Source of the DNA: an uncultured Clostridia bacterium
GTDB taxonomy: Bacteria > Bacillota > Clostridia > Saccharofermentanales > Saccharofermentanaceae
Length of the DNA: 53,962 nucleotides
Reading direction: 5' to 3'
Assembly: GCA_947167045.1 (NCBI GenBank)
Contig: CAMVGO010000012.1
Span: 1 to 53,962 of the forward strand
Shown: positions 24,731-34,260 of the stretch, in pieces
Layout: each line of letters starts with the position of its first letter
Position numbering within the stretch: position 1 is the stretch's first letter
The notes under the pieces: model-generated
The model's input: the letters and a program-made list of their open reading frames with translations, nothing else
Databases searched by the model: none
Told to the model about the DNA's origin: nothing
Program-made: the position numbers and the translations under genes

Positions 24731-26524
24731 TCACTTGCCGTCCCAGACTCCGTCGGAACCGAAGTTATATGTCTTGCCTCCGATGGTCTTCTTGCCGGTG
24801 ACCATGGATCCGTCGCTGTTCAGGTAGTACCACTTTCCGCTGATCTGCTTCCAGCCTGTTACCATGATGCCGTCGGTGCCGAGGTAATACCACTTGCCGC
24901 TTACTGCCTTCCAGCCTGTTGCCATCGTACCGTCGGTGTTGAAGTAGTACCACTTGCCGCTGTTCTGCGTCCATCCGGTTACCATGGCGCCGTCATTGCC
25001 GAGCAGATAGTACTTGCCGCCGGAATACTTCCAGCCTGTTGCCATCGTGCCGTCGTTATTGAAGTAATACCACTTGCCGCTTACTGCCTTCCAGCCGGTG
25101 ACCATTGCGCCGTCATTACCGAGGTAATAGTATTTGCCGCCCGAGAACTTCCAGCCTTCAGCCATTACGCCCTCGTCGTTAAAGTAATACCACTTGCCTC
25201 CTATCTGCTTCCATCCGGTGACCATTGCGCCTGAGGAAGGTGTCAGGTAATACCACTTGCCGCCGATCTGCTGCCAGCCCGTCTTCATTACGCCTGAAGA
25301 GGGATCAAGATAGTACCAGACGTTACTGATCTTCTGCCAGCCTGTGAGGGCGACGCCCGAACTGCTGCAGTAATACCAGTCGTTGCCGGACTTGTTCCAT
25401 CCTGCCTTAAGCCCGGAAGAAGATGAAGAGCTTATGACCTCATAAGTATAGCCCCCGTATGAGATGCTCGAAGGCAGCGAGGATGTCGAACCGTAGACGG
25501 GAACAACTTTCCTTCCGGTGGTTTCCAGATCGTTGACGATAAAGTATGTCGTGCTGCCTACCGTCACGTATCTGCTCGTATAATTAAAATCTTCCTCGAG
25601 GATATCGTAACCGAAGCTCGTGGGCATATAAGGAGCATATCTTTCGCCGACATCTTCAGAAGGAGTTCCCGAACTGTAGTATCTGTAGTAGTAACCGGTG
25701 GAATAATCGTCCCAGGTAACGTCAAGGTAATACCAGAAGCCGTGGAAATTGATATAGTTCCACGCGTGATCACCGTTCTCGACGACGGAGCACTCGACGC
25801 CGCATGAATTCATGATGGCGGCAAAGAGCTTCATGTAACCGGTGCATACGGTTACTCCGCTGATGGAACTGTAGATGGACTGATCGAGCGGACCGTAATC
25901 GTAATAGATCTTCTCGCACATCATGTCATGCGCAACTTTCGCTTTTTCTTCAGGTCTCGAAACAGCGGAAACGGCACTTATGTATTCCTTCATGACGCTC
26001 TTTACCTTAGCCTTCGCCTCTGCTCTGTCAGAACCGGAATAGAAGTCGTCGTAATAACCGATCTGCATGCCGTAGACTACCTGGTCATGGTGATAGAAGA
26101 GCCAGTCGCCCTGCAGGTTCAGGAAGAAATACTGCGGATTGGAATACGCAAAGATGATCCTTACTTTGTTGGCTTCATCAAAATCGAGAGGACTGTCGCT
26201 GATGTCGAGATACAGATCGTCGATGTCGACATCGTTCAGGAGATAATACATATAGAACTCGTCGAGGGCATCATAGACCTTCTTCTCGTCAGCAGTGAAC
26301 TGGTTGTAGTAATAATCGGTTCCCATCGCGCTCCAGAACTTTTCCTCTTCGGAAGCCGAAGCCGGCGCGGCGCTTATCTCTATCTTGACCGGATTATCCT
26401 TCGCAAGTCCGGCACCGGCGCCGTCAAAACCTGCTGCAAAAACATTGACGCCCGCCCCTGCCACGGGAGCTGCGGCGATCGCCAGCGTAATACCGAACGA
26501 CAGGATCTTTTTAGTTATACTCAT
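24731..26524 (-). CDS. Secreted transglutaminase-like protein with choline-binding repeats
   Basis: A 597-residue secreted protein. Signal peptide 1-30; transglutaminase/protease-like core with C227 in VCTGYMKLF, H253 in GDHAWNYI and D268 in LDVTWDD, the expected triad order; then about ten GW repeats of 20-21 residues and a tail ending GVWDGK. It could crosslink or cleave proteins or peptidoglycan peptides at the surface; the GW repeats would hold it on choline- or similar-decorated polymers. AAGGAG lies about 9 bases before the ATG at 26524. The longer frame to 26584 has no signal-like start. Confidence 0.9.
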   Translation of the reverse strand: MSITKKILSFGITLAIAAAPVAGAGVNVFAAGFDGAGAGLAKDNPVKIEISAAPASASEEEKFWSAMGTDYYYNQFTADEKKVYDALDEFYMYYLLNDVDIDDLYLDISDSPLDFDEANKVRIIFAYSNPQYFFLNLQGDWLFYHHDQVVYGMQIGYYDDFYSGSDRAEAKAKVKSVMKEYISAVSAVSRPEEKAKVAHDMMCEKIYYDYGPLDQSIYSSISGVTVCTGYMKLFAAIMNSCGVECSVVENGDHAWNYINFHGFWYYLDVTWDDYSTGYYYRYYSSGTPSEDVGERYAPYMPTSFGYDILEEDFNYTSRYVTVGSTTYFIVNDLETTGRKVVPVYGSTSSLPSSISYGGYTYEVISSSSSSGLKAGWNKSGNDWYYCSSSGVALTGWQKISNVWYYLDPSSGVMKTGWQQIGGKWYYLTPSSGAMVTGWKQIGGKWYYFNDEGVMAEGWKFSGGKYYYLGNDGAMVTGWKAVSGKWYYFNNDGTMATGWKYSGGKYYLLGNDGAMVTGWTQNSGKWYYFNTDGTMATGWKAVSGKWYYLGTDGIMVTGWKQISGKWYYLNSDGSMVTGKKTIGGKTYNFGSDGVWDGK

Positions 26525-26570
26525 CTGACACTTCTCCTTTTCCAAAAATCTATCCGTTCTATTATCATAA

Positions 26571-26591
26571 CACCTAATCCGCATCAGGTGC
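26571..26591 (-). terminator. Possible weak terminator after the third choline-binding repeat gene
   Basis: CACCT (26571-26575) pairs with AGGTG across GCGGAT. It resembles a shortened form of the GCACCC-type hairpins downstream of neighbours but lacks a strong T-run. Confidence 0.3.
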
Positions 26592-26629
26592 CTTATTTTA
26601 ATGGGGGCCAGGGGATTTATCTGACGGCT

Positions 26630-28417
26630 TTACTTCCCGTCCCAGACTCCGTCGGAACCGAAATTATAGACCTTACCGCCTATGTTCTTCTTTCCCGTCA
26701 CCATCGAACCGTCAGTGTTCAGGTAATACCATTTGCCGCCGAGCTGTTTCCAGCCGGTGACCATTGCTCCGTCAGAGCCGAGATAGTACCATTTGCCGTT
26801 TACGCTCTTCCAGCCTGTCGCCATGGTTCCGTCCGTGTTGAAGTAGTACCACTTGCCATTTACGGACTTCCATCCCGTGACCATGGCTCCGTCTGAGCCG
26901 AGATAGTAGTACCTGCCGCCCGAGAACTTCCAGCCGGTCTGCATGGCACCTTCGTCATTGAAGAAATACCACTTGCCGCTGACCTGCTTCCAGCCCCTGA
27001 CCATCGCGCCTTCGCTGTCGAAATAGTAATAGTATCCGCCGGAGAACTTCCAGCCGGTTACCATGGCGCCGTCATCGGTGAAGTAATACCACTTGTTGTT
27101 TATCTGCTTCCAGCTCCTGGCCATTGCGCCGCTATCGGGATCAAGGTAATACCACTTGCCGCCGTCTGCGAGCCATCCGGTCTTCATGAGACCTGATATG
27201 GGATCAAAGTAATACCAGTCATCCTTGATCTTCTGCCAGCCTGTAAGGGTTATGCCTACGCTGTTGACGTAGTACCAGCTGCCGCCGCTCCTTTTCCATC
27301 CTGCCGTACCGGCAGCAGCGCCTATGACGGAATATTCCTTGCCGTTGTATGTGATCTTCGAAGGCAGAGAAGTTGTCGATCCGTATACGGCGCAAGCTTT
27401 GAGACCTGCGGATGAGAGGTCGCTGACGATGAAATACGTCGTGCCTCCGACGGTGACATATCTGCTCGAATACTTGTTGTAATCAGTCTGATCGAGACAG
27501 TCATACTTGATGGACGGAAGATATGAAGTATACCTGCTGCCGACCTTTTCGGAAGGCGTGTCCGTGTTGTAGTACTTATATGCCACACCCCACGACTGGT
27601 CAGCCCAGGTAACGTCGACATAGTACCAGTAGCCGTGAATCTTGAAGATATTCCATGCGTGCGAACCGTTCTCGACGAATGAGCATTCCAGCCCGCAGAG
27701 ATTCATTACCGCCTCAAAGGTCTTCATGTAACCCGTGCAGACAGTCAGTCCCAGCACGCCGCCGTACAGTGACTGGTCGTATGCGGATTCGTGATCGTAG
27801 TCGTAAGCGATCTTTTCGCACATGCGCCTGTAAACGATGTTTTCCTTATCCTCGGGACGTGAACCTTTCGAAGCCGCAGCCACATATTCATTAATGACAC
27901 TCTTTATCTTTGCCTTCGCGGATGCTCTTTTCGTGCCTGTCTGCATCTCGGAGATAACAGCCAGCTCTATGCCGCTGAGCGTTCCGCCATCACCGTTGCG
28001 CCACCACCATGAACTGGCATCGTAGAAAAAATACTGGGGGTTGGCGAACTTGAAGATGACCATGATGTTGTATGCATCGTCATCCTTGATGCTTATGTCT
28101 GACACATCCACGTAGACGCCTCTGCCGGTATCCACGTCGTTGATCAGATAGTACATGCTGGCTTTGTCGAGCGCATCATAGAGAGCCTTCTGCGACGAAT
28201 TAAACTGATCGTAATAGAAGTCGCACGACATGCCTCTCCAGTAGGCTTCCTCCGCGGCATCGCCCGGTGTCGGGTCCGTATATAAAGTTACGGGGATATC
28301 CCCGGTCCCATCGAAAACATCTTCGGAGGCATAGACGTTGTTGCACAGACCTGCCGCGGGTGCGGCAAGGATCGTCAAAGCCGATAGGAATGTCACAACT
28401 TTTTTCGTTGCTTTCAT
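26630..28417 (-). CDS. Secreted transglutaminase-like protein with choline-binding repeats
   Basis: A 595-residue paralogue of the gene to its left. Signal peptide 1-30; core with C227 (VCTGYMKTF), H253 (GSHAWNIF) and D268 (VDVTWAD), all at the same numbers as in the neighbour; about ten GW repeats; tail GVWDGK. The unrepeated domain differs enough to suggest old duplication, whereas the repeats stay similar at DNA level. GGAGG lies 7 bases before the ATG at 28417; an ATG at 28423 touches the site. Confidence 0.9.
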   Translation of the reverse strand: MKATKKVVTFLSALTILAAPAAGLCNNVYASEDVFDGTGDIPVTLYTDPTPGDAAEEAYWRGMSCDFYYDQFNSSQKALYDALDKASMYYLINDVDTGRGVYVDVSDISIKDDDAYNIMVIFKFANPQYFFYDASSWWWRNGDGGTLSGIELAVISEMQTGTKRASAKAKIKSVINEYVAAASKGSRPEDKENIVYRRMCEKIAYDYDHESAYDQSLYGGVLGLTVCTGYMKTFEAVMNLCGLECSFVENGSHAWNIFKIHGYWYYVDVTWADQSWGVAYKYYNTDTPSEKVGSRYTSYLPSIKYDCLDQTDYNKYSSRYVTVGGTTYFIVSDLSSAGLKACAVYGSTTSLPSKITYNGKEYSVIGAAAGTAGWKRSGGSWYYVNSVGITLTGWQKIKDDWYYFDPISGLMKTGWLADGGKWYYLDPDSGAMARSWKQINNKWYYFTDDGAMVTGWKFSGGYYYYFDSEGAMVRGWKQVSGKWYFFNDEGAMQTGWKFSGGRYYYLGSDGAMVTGWKSVNGKWYYFNTDGTMATGWKSVNGKWYYLGSDGAMVTGWKQLGGKWYYLNTDGSMVTGKKNIGGKVYNFGSDGVWDGK

Positions 28418-28481
28418 ATCCATACCTCCTTTATGTTTTCGAATGTTGACCGTTTACCGGAAGGATCGGATTATGCCGTAA

Positions 28482-30332
28482 TTATTCCTTTCCGTCCCAG
28501 ACTCCGTCGGAACCGAAGTTATAGACTTTGCCTCCGATAGTCTGCTTGCCGGTGACCATCTTGCCGTCGCTTGCGAAGTAATACCACTTGCCGCCGGTCT
28601 TAAGCCATCCGGTCTTCATGTCGCCGCCCTGGTTGAGGTAGTACCAGGAACCGCTGATCTTCTTCCAACCCTTTGCCATGGATCCGTCGTTCTCGAAGTA
28701 ATACCACTTGCCGCCGATGCCCTTCCAGCCTGTAACCATTGAGCCGTCGGTGTTGAAGTAATAGTAATAACCGCCCGTGAACTTCCAGCCCGTGACCATT
28801 GAGCCGTCGGTGTTGAAGTAATACCACTTGCTGCCATCCTTCTGCCAGCCGGTCTGCATTATGCCATCGCTGCTGAACAGATACCACTTGCCGCCGATGC
28901 CCTTCCAGCCTGTAACCATTGAGCCGTCGGTGTTGAAGTAATAGTAAGCTCCGCCTGTGTACTTCCATCCGGTTACCATGGAGCCGTCAGCATCGAAGAA
29001 GAACCACTTATTGTTGATCTGCTTCCAGCCGCGGACCATAACGCCCGTGGACGGTGTGAAGTAATACCACTTGCCTTCATCTTCTAACCAGCCGGTCTTC
29101 ATGGCGCCTGAAGCCTTGTCAAGGAAATACCAGTCGCCCGAGATCTTTGTCCAGCCTGTAAGGATGATTCCGGACGGATTGTAGTAGATCCAATCCGTGC
29201 CCATCTTGCGCCAGCCCTTGTAGCACTCGGAAGAATAGCTGACGGTATATGTTGTTGATTTGTATGTGACAGTCGAAGGTATCGATGAGAAATCACCGAG
29301 CGCATATGCGGGAGTTGCAATGTAGGAAGACGAATTGTCGTTTACGATGAAATAAAGGATGTTGTTCGAAAGGAAATACCTCAGCGAATAGCTGTAGTCG
29401 CTTCCGATATCGTCATACTTGATGCTAGGGAGATAACTCTTGCAGTAATCAAGGACCGTCTCGGTCGGAACGTTATTGTTGTAGTAATAGTAGTACAGAC
29501 CGAAGGACTGATCCATGTTCGTAACGTCGATATAGTACCAATAGCCGTGCAGCTTGACGATATTCCATGCATGGTCCTCACTGACTACAGGTGCGCATTC
29601 GAATCCCAACGCATTCATTACGGCTCCGAAAAGGGACATGTATCCGGCGCATACCGTTTTCTTGAGGCAGGCGCTGTAGATCGACTGATTGTAGGGCGCA
29701 CTCGTATCGTAGTCGATGTTGTAGCACATGAGATAAGCAAGAGCATATTCCTTATTCTCGATCAGGGAATACTGGGAAACCGCACTCATGTAATCGTAGA
29801 CGGTGAGCCTGATCGTGTCTCTGGCGCTGTTTCTCTTAGATGCATAGACGAAATTCTCGTCAAGGTATAAGACCAGCTTGGTCACATACTTGTTGCTCGA
29901 ATCCATATAATATCCGAACTGCAGGCTCAGGAAGAAGATCTGCGGGTTGGATATCTCGTAAAGATAAAGGACTTTCTTTGCTTCTGCCTGCGTAAAGGAG
30001 AGGCCCGAGCAGTCAACGTCAAATTGGGTGAGGTCAGAACTGCCTACGAGGACATTCATGCAGGCGTCGTTGATCCTGCTGTAAAGTGTCTTCTCGGAAG
30101 ATGTCATCTGCTTATAATAGTAGTCGCTCGACATGCTCTTCCAGAAAGCCCTGTCGGTGGCAGCGGGCGCCGCATTACTAAGCTTTATCCTTGCGGATTT
30201 AACCTCTGACAGTTCATAATTGCTTGCAGCCAGATTGTCTGATGCATGAACGTTGCTGGCGATTCCTGCCACGGGTGTGACCGCGATGACCGCAGCCGTT
30301 AAGAGTGAGAGCAGTTTCTTTCCTAATTGCAT
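28482..30332 (-). CDS. Secreted transglutaminase-like protein with choline-binding repeats
   Basis: A 616-residue member of the same set, with signal peptide 1-30 and triad C228 (VCAGYMSLF), H254 (EDHAWNIV) and D269 (IDVTNMD). About eleven GW repeats follow, several with the sequence FNTDGSMVTGWK, and the tail ends GVWDGKE. An exact 67-base DNA duplication lies within the repeats. GGGGAGG is 7 bases from the ATG. There is no obvious terminator between this gene and the next one downstream. Confidence 0.9.
   Translation of the reverse strand: MQLGKKLLSLLTAAVIAVTPVAGIASNVHASDNLAASNYELSEVKSARIKLSNAAPAATDRAFWKSMSSDYYYKQMTSSEKTLYSRINDACMNVLVGSSDLTQFDVDCSGLSFTQAEAKKVLYLYEISNPQIFFLSLQFGYYMDSSNKYVTKLVLYLDENFVYASKRNSARDTIRLTVYDYMSAVSQYSLIENKEYALAYLMCYNIDYDTSAPYNQSIYSACLKKTVCAGYMSLFGAVMNALGFECAPVVSEDHAWNIVKLHGYWYYIDVTNMDQSFGLYYYYYNNNVPTETVLDYCKSYLPSIKYDDIGSDYSYSLRYFLSNNILYFIVNDNSSSYIATPAYALGDFSSIPSTVTYKSTTYTVSYSSECYKGWRKMGTDWIYYNPSGIILTGWTKISGDWYFLDKASGAMKTGWLEDEGKWYYFTPSTGVMVRGWKQINNKWFFFDADGSMVTGWKYTGGAYYYFNTDGSMVTGWKGIGGKWYLFSSDGIMQTGWQKDGSKWYYFNTDGSMVTGWKFTGGYYYYFNTDGSMVTGWKGIGGKWYYFENDGSMAKGWKKISGSWYYLNQGGDMKTGWLKTGGKWYYFASDGKMVTGKQTIGGKVYNFGSDGVWDGKE
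28701..28947. repeat. Exact 67-bp duplication inside the GW repeat tract
   Basis: Bases 28701-28767 and 28881-28947 are identical. The distance is 180 bases, exactly three 60-base repeat units, whereas units between them differ. This is the mark of recent gene conversion or unequal exchange between repeats. Confidence 0.85.
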
Positions 30333-30482
30333 ACCGGCGCCTCCCCAAAAAATAAAGATGTTCTTATTTTATAATCTAATCAATAGGTTTGTAAGGTGTT
30401 AAGCCGTAAATGAAATGTAAATTTGTGGTACTTTGAGGACATTTTTACGGATCGGGACAGATGTTCCGGCGGCCAGGACAAC

Positions 30483-30510
30483 GGGCTGCCTCCGACTTGA
30501 GAGACAGCCC
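30483..30510 (-). terminator. Terminator after the PPC-like choline-binding repeat gene
   Basis: GGGCTGTCTC pairs with GGAGGCAGCCC on the minus strand; the following sequence GTTGTCC is only moderately T-rich. This GGGCTGTCTC type recurs after the neighbouring LRR genes. Confidence 0.65.
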
Positions 30511-30541
30511 GCCAAAGATCAAACTGATTCAGTCTTTACCG

Positions 30542-31879
30542 TTACGGATTCTTGCAGATTCCGTCATCGTAGAATTCATACGTCTTTCCGCCGATCTTCT
30601 TCGTGCCGGTAACCATCAGACCAGATGACTCAAAGTAATACCATTTGCCTTGTATCTTGTACCAGCCTTTTACCATCTCGCCGGAATCCTTCAGGTAATA
30701 ATATATAAGTTTGCCGCCTGAGACTTCAGTATGCCATCCGGTTTCCATTATGCCGGAACTCTTGCTAAAGCAATACCACTTGCCGCCGATCTGCGTCCAT
30801 CCGGTAGCTGCAGCGCCCGAAGACTGGAAATAATACCAGTACTCGTACTCATTAAACCATCCGGTCATCATCGCGCCGGAAGACTTCATGTAGTAAAGCT
30901 TATCGTTATCTTCGAGCCAGCCGGTACGCATCTGTCCGTAATTCTTGTCGAAGAAATACCACTGGCCGCCAATCTGATTCCAGCCGTGAGCCTCGGATCC
31001 GTCGGAGAAGAAGTAATGCCAGTAACTGTTGATCCCGACTGCGATCTCAAGCCAGCCCTTGGCCATTTCTCCTGACGGCTTAAAATAATATCTCTTGTGG
31101 TTGGAGTCTATAAAGTATTCACCGGACTTCATGCCCTCAACGGGATCGAAATAATACCACTTTCCGCTGATCTGCTTCCAGCCCTCTGCCATGATGCCGC
31201 TCACATCAAAGTAGAACCATCTGCCTTCGATCTCAAGCCACCCGGTGGCCATCGCACCGTTGCTCTTCAGATAATAATTGTGTCCGCCGAAATAGAACCA
31301 GCCTGTCTGCATGATGCCAATATTGTCGAAGAAATACCATCTGCCGCCGATCTTGGCCCAATCCGATATAACAGGATTGCCTTCTTCATCGTTGTAGAGC
31401 CAGCCGTCTTCATTCTCCCACCAGCCTTTGCTCAAGGGGTTTCCTTCACCTGAAAAACCATTGATGGAAAATGTATAATCGGCAGCGGTTAAAACACCGT
31501 CTTTGCCGGCATAAATGGCGTAAGCCTTGTCCTTTTCGAGATTAACCTCCATGAACAGTTCTGTACCGAATTCCGGACAGATATAATCCATGTAGTCTTC
31601 TTCTTCCATTTTTTCCGGATCCGCGATCATAACAAGAACATCGTCAATGCCATCATCGTAATCATCGACAGAGATGACGTACTTTCCGGATGCTTTAGGA
31701 ATAAATCTGTATACTTCATTAGCCTGGCTTTCAGAGTCAAGAACCACATGAGCGACTTCTCCGAAAACAAGGTCTTTGACTTTGATCTCTTCTTCGTCGT
31801 TCGCCAGGACCACTCCGCCCGCAAGCGCCATAGTAACAGCGAGGGTCGCCCCTGTCACAAACAATCTGCTGATCTTCAT
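30542..31879 (-). CDS. Secreted protein with PPC-like domain and choline-binding repeats
   Basis: A 445-residue secreted protein. Signal peptide 1-27; a beta-sandwich resembling the bacterial pre-peptidase C-terminal (PPC) domain at about 45-140 (YRFIPKASGKYVISVDD ... AIYAGKD ... DYTFSING); then about twelve GW repeats, less regular than in the neighbours, with several longer units. The tail is GICKNP. It has no catalytic domain, so it looks like a binding or structural surface protein. Start at 31879 has GGGGG 6 bases upstream; ATG 31885 is too close to it. A paralogue with the same domain order is at 40556-41791. Confidence 0.87.
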   Translation of the reverse strand: MKISRLFVTGATLAVTMALAGGVVLANDEEEIKVKDLVFGEVAHVVLDSESQANEVYRFIPKASGKYVISVDDYDDGIDDVLVMIADPEKMEEEDYMDYICPEFGTELFMEVNLEKDKAYAIYAGKDGVLTAADYTFSINGFSGEGNPLSKGWWENEDGWLYNDEEGNPVISDWAKIGGRWYFFDNIGIMQTGWFYFGGHNYYLKSNGAMATGWLEIEGRWFYFDVSGIMAEGWKQISGKWYYFDPVEGMKSGEYFIDSNHKRYYFKPSGEMAKGWLEIAVGINSYWHYFFSDGSEAHGWNQIGGQWYFFDKNYGQMRTGWLEDNDKLYYMKSSGAMMTGWFNEYEYWYYFQSSGAAATGWTQIGGKWYCFSKSSGIMETGWHTEVSGGKLIYYYLKDSGEMVKGWYKIQGKWYYFESSGLMVTGTKKIGGKTYEFYDDGICKNP

Positions 31880-32019
31880 TGTCATCCCCCTTGAGAAATA
31901 GAATTTGTAAATATAGTTTTACATGCGGATAAGATAATTGCAATGACTCATCCCGTTTTGCAGCATCAGTTCTTTCAGCCTGATTTTCGAAAACCGTATC
32001 AGAAAAGAAAGGAACTGAC

Positions 32020-32064
32020 AAAAGGGGTGTCCCAAAAGTGACAGTTCACTTTGAGACACCCCTA
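32020..32064 (-). terminator. Strong terminator after the first LRR choline-binding repeat gene
   Basis: AGGGGTGTC.CAAAGTG pairs with CACTTT.GGACACCCC around AACTGT and is followed by TTTTG on the minus strand. Confidence 0.88.
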
Positions 32065-32099
32065 TTAATTGTTTTGCTTTGAAGCGTTATCCGGATAGT

Positions 32100-34028
32100 T
32101 TACGGATTTGTGCAAACGCCGTTGGAATCGAAGTTATAAGTCTTTCCGTTTATGGTCTTCGATCCTGTTACCATGACTCCGGATGAAGGTTCAAGATAAT
32201 ACCACTTGCTGCCGATCTGGAGCCAGCCGGTCTTCATAGCACCGGAATCGGGATCCAAGTAATACCACTTGCCGCCGTCCTGTGCCCAGCCGGTCTTCAT
32301 CGCGCCGGATGAATCGAAGAGGTACCATTTGCCGCCTTCCTTGGTCCAGCCTGTTGCCATCTCGCCGTTGGACTTGAAGAAGTACCACTTGTTTCCGTCT
32401 CTGAGCCAGCCGGTCTTCATGGCACCGGATGTTGCGTCAAAGTAATACCACTTGCCGTCGATCTTCTGCCAGTCCGTGAGCATTGCGCCCGATGTCTTGT
32501 CGAGGTAATACCACTTGTTTCCGATCTGGAGCCAGCCGGTCTTCATAGCGCCGGATGAGGGATCCAGGTAATACCACTTGCCGCCGATGTTCTGCCAGTC
32601 TGTTGCCATCTCGCCTGTTGCGCCGACGTAATACCACTTGCCGCCGTCATCGATCCACTTGGACTTCTGCATTTCGCCGGAGTCGTTGTAGTAATACCAC
32701 TTGCCGGAATCCTGTACCCAGCCGGACTTTGTGCCGTAGTGGATAGTTGCGTTGCAGAATACTTCCTTCAAAGACTTGGAAGAAGCATTCATGTCCTTGT
32801 CAACAACCTTGATGCTCTCGAACTGTGCCTTTGTGCCTGCGAAATAAACATCCTTGAGTTTGCTGTAAGCGAAAGCGCTGTCAACAACCTTTGTTACGCC
32901 TGCAGACATATAAAGTGTCTCGAGTGAGCTGTAATAGAAAACCTTGTCACGGATGAGCGTTACCTTCTCGGGGATGGTGAACTCTTTGATCGCCGTCTCC
33001 TGGAAAGCACGTGAACCGATGTTCGTCATTGTTGAAGGAAGGGTCGCAGATGAAAGCTGATAGCATCTTGCGAAAGTAGCATACTCGATTGAAGTAACTC
33101 CGGAAGGTACAGTGACCGACTGAAGTTCTGTTCCGAGGAATGCACATGCCCCAATGGTCTTGAGTGCATTAGGGAGATTGATATTCGAGATATCTGTTCC
33201 CATGAATGCACCGTACTCGATCGTTGTAACGCCTGAAGGAAGCGATATGCTCTTCAAGCCTGAATACAGGAATGCAAACCTGTCGATGCTCTGAACCGTT
33301 GACGGAACCGTGATCGACTTGAGTGAGTAGTCTTTTTCAAACGCGCTGTACTCGATCGCCGTAACCGTGCTGCCATAACTGGAATAAGTTACGCTCGTGA
33401 GATTTTTGCATTCCGGGAAGTAGGCCTTTGTGTTGCCCGTGCCGATACTTACTGTCTTAAGGCCGTCGCATTCCTGGAAAACAACATTTTCGAGGCCGTT
33501 GGGCATTGAAGCCTTTGCCAGACTGTCGCAATCCCTGAACAGGAGACGGTTAACGTTAAGATCTTCCAGAAAATCAACATTTGATAATCCGACGTTCTTG
33601 AACCAGAGTTCATTGACATGCATGCCCGAAGTGAAAGTCGGATTATCCACATTCTTGAAATCAATAAAATATAATTTCTGAATGTAATAATAACTGCGCC
33701 CGACTATCCTTGCGTTTCCTGCCAACAGGTACGTGGTGTCTCCATAAAAAGTAAAACTCGTGACCCCATACTGCTGTACCGCATCAGAAACATCGATTAT
33801 TACTTCAGAAGCTCCGTAAAGGACTTCCGGGCTGAGCAGCCTAAGGTCTACCATACTGCTGTCTGTGCAATTAATGTACAGTCTGCCGTCCGAGTAGAAC
33901 TCATAGTCATAACCTATCTTACTACCCGAATCTTCCAGGTCACTGTCCGCCAGGGCCATCGAGGAAAACGTCGTAAGGACCAGGATGACTGCCAGGACAG
34001 AACCGAGAAGTCTTTTGAAAGTTCTCAT
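32100..34028 (-). CDS. Secreted BspA-like leucine-rich repeat protein with choline-binding repeats
   Basis: A 642-residue surface protein. Signal peptide 1-27; an N-terminal beta region (about 30-165); then about nine LRR_5 (BspA-type) units at about 165-410, such as SLPSGVTTIEYGAFMGTDISNIN and VPSGVTSIEYATFARCYQL; then about ten GW repeats and a tail ending GVCTNP. LRR_5 proteins usually bind host or neighbouring-cell ligands. GGGAGG lies 7 bases from the ATG. An extended -10 (TGATACAAT) lies 32 bases upstream. Confidence 0.9.
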   Translation of the reverse strand: MRTFKRLLGSVLAVILVLTTFSSMALADSDLEDSGSKIGYDYEFYSDGRLYINCTDSSMVDLRLLSPEVLYGASEVIIDVSDAVQQYGVTSFTFYGDTTYLLAGNARIVGRSYYYIQKLYFIDFKNVDNPTFTSGMHVNELWFKNVGLSNVDFLEDLNVNRLLFRDCDSLAKASMPNGLENVVFQECDGLKTVSIGTGNTKAYFPECKNLTSVTYSSYGSTVTAIEYSAFEKDYSLKSITVPSTVQSIDRFAFLYSGLKSISLPSGVTTIEYGAFMGTDISNINLPNALKTIGACAFLGTELQSVTVPSGVTSIEYATFARCYQLSSATLPSTMTNIGSRAFQETAIKEFTIPEKVTLIRDKVFYYSSLETLYMSAGVTKVVDSAFAYSKLKDVYFAGTKAQFESIKVVDKDMNASSKSLKEVFCNATIHYGTKSGWVQDSGKWYYYNDSGEMQKSKWIDDGGKWYYVGATGEMATDWQNIGGKWYYLDPSSGAMKTGWLQIGNKWYYLDKTSGAMLTDWQKIDGKWYYFDATSGAMKTGWLRDGNKWYFFKSNGEMATGWTKEGGKWYLFDSSGAMKTGWAQDGGKWYYLDPDSGAMKTGWLQIGSKWYYLEPSSGVMVTGSKTINGKTYNFDSNGVCTNP

Positions 34029-34059
34029 AAACCTACCTCCCTAATAAAATAGTCCTTAA

Positions 34060-34068
34060 ATTGTATCA
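34060..34068 (-). promoter_or_regulatory. Extended -10 element TGATACAAT
   Basis: On the minus strand TGATACAATTTAAGG, 32 bases before the ATG. The same nonamer occurs 36 and 34 bases before two other LRR genes of the island. No -35 is recognisable. Confidence 0.55.
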
Positions 34069-34183
34069 TGGTTTTGATTTTATTGGGGTTTTAATACCCG
34101 TCCGTAATATTACAAATCACGTCTGTTCCGGTATGGATTGAGCGCATTTATACCAGCCTGCAATTTATGGTCCTGATCACTGA

Positions 34184-34220
34184 CAAAAGGGGCTGCCTCA
34201 TGATCTTGAGACAACCCCCT
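34184..34220 (-). terminator. Terminator after the second LRR choline-binding repeat gene
   Basis: GGGG.TTGTCTCA pairs with TGAG.CA.CCCC around AGATCA, followed by TTTTG on the minus strand. Confidence 0.85.
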
Positions 34221-34260
34221 TCATAGTTACTGTTATTTACAAACGATGTCCGGATGAAGT

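Noticed and set aside
25928..26896. 322-codon plus-strand ORF across two repeat genes
   Set aside because: The GW repeats give long open frames on the opposite strand; it spans an intergenic gap and shows no start signals.
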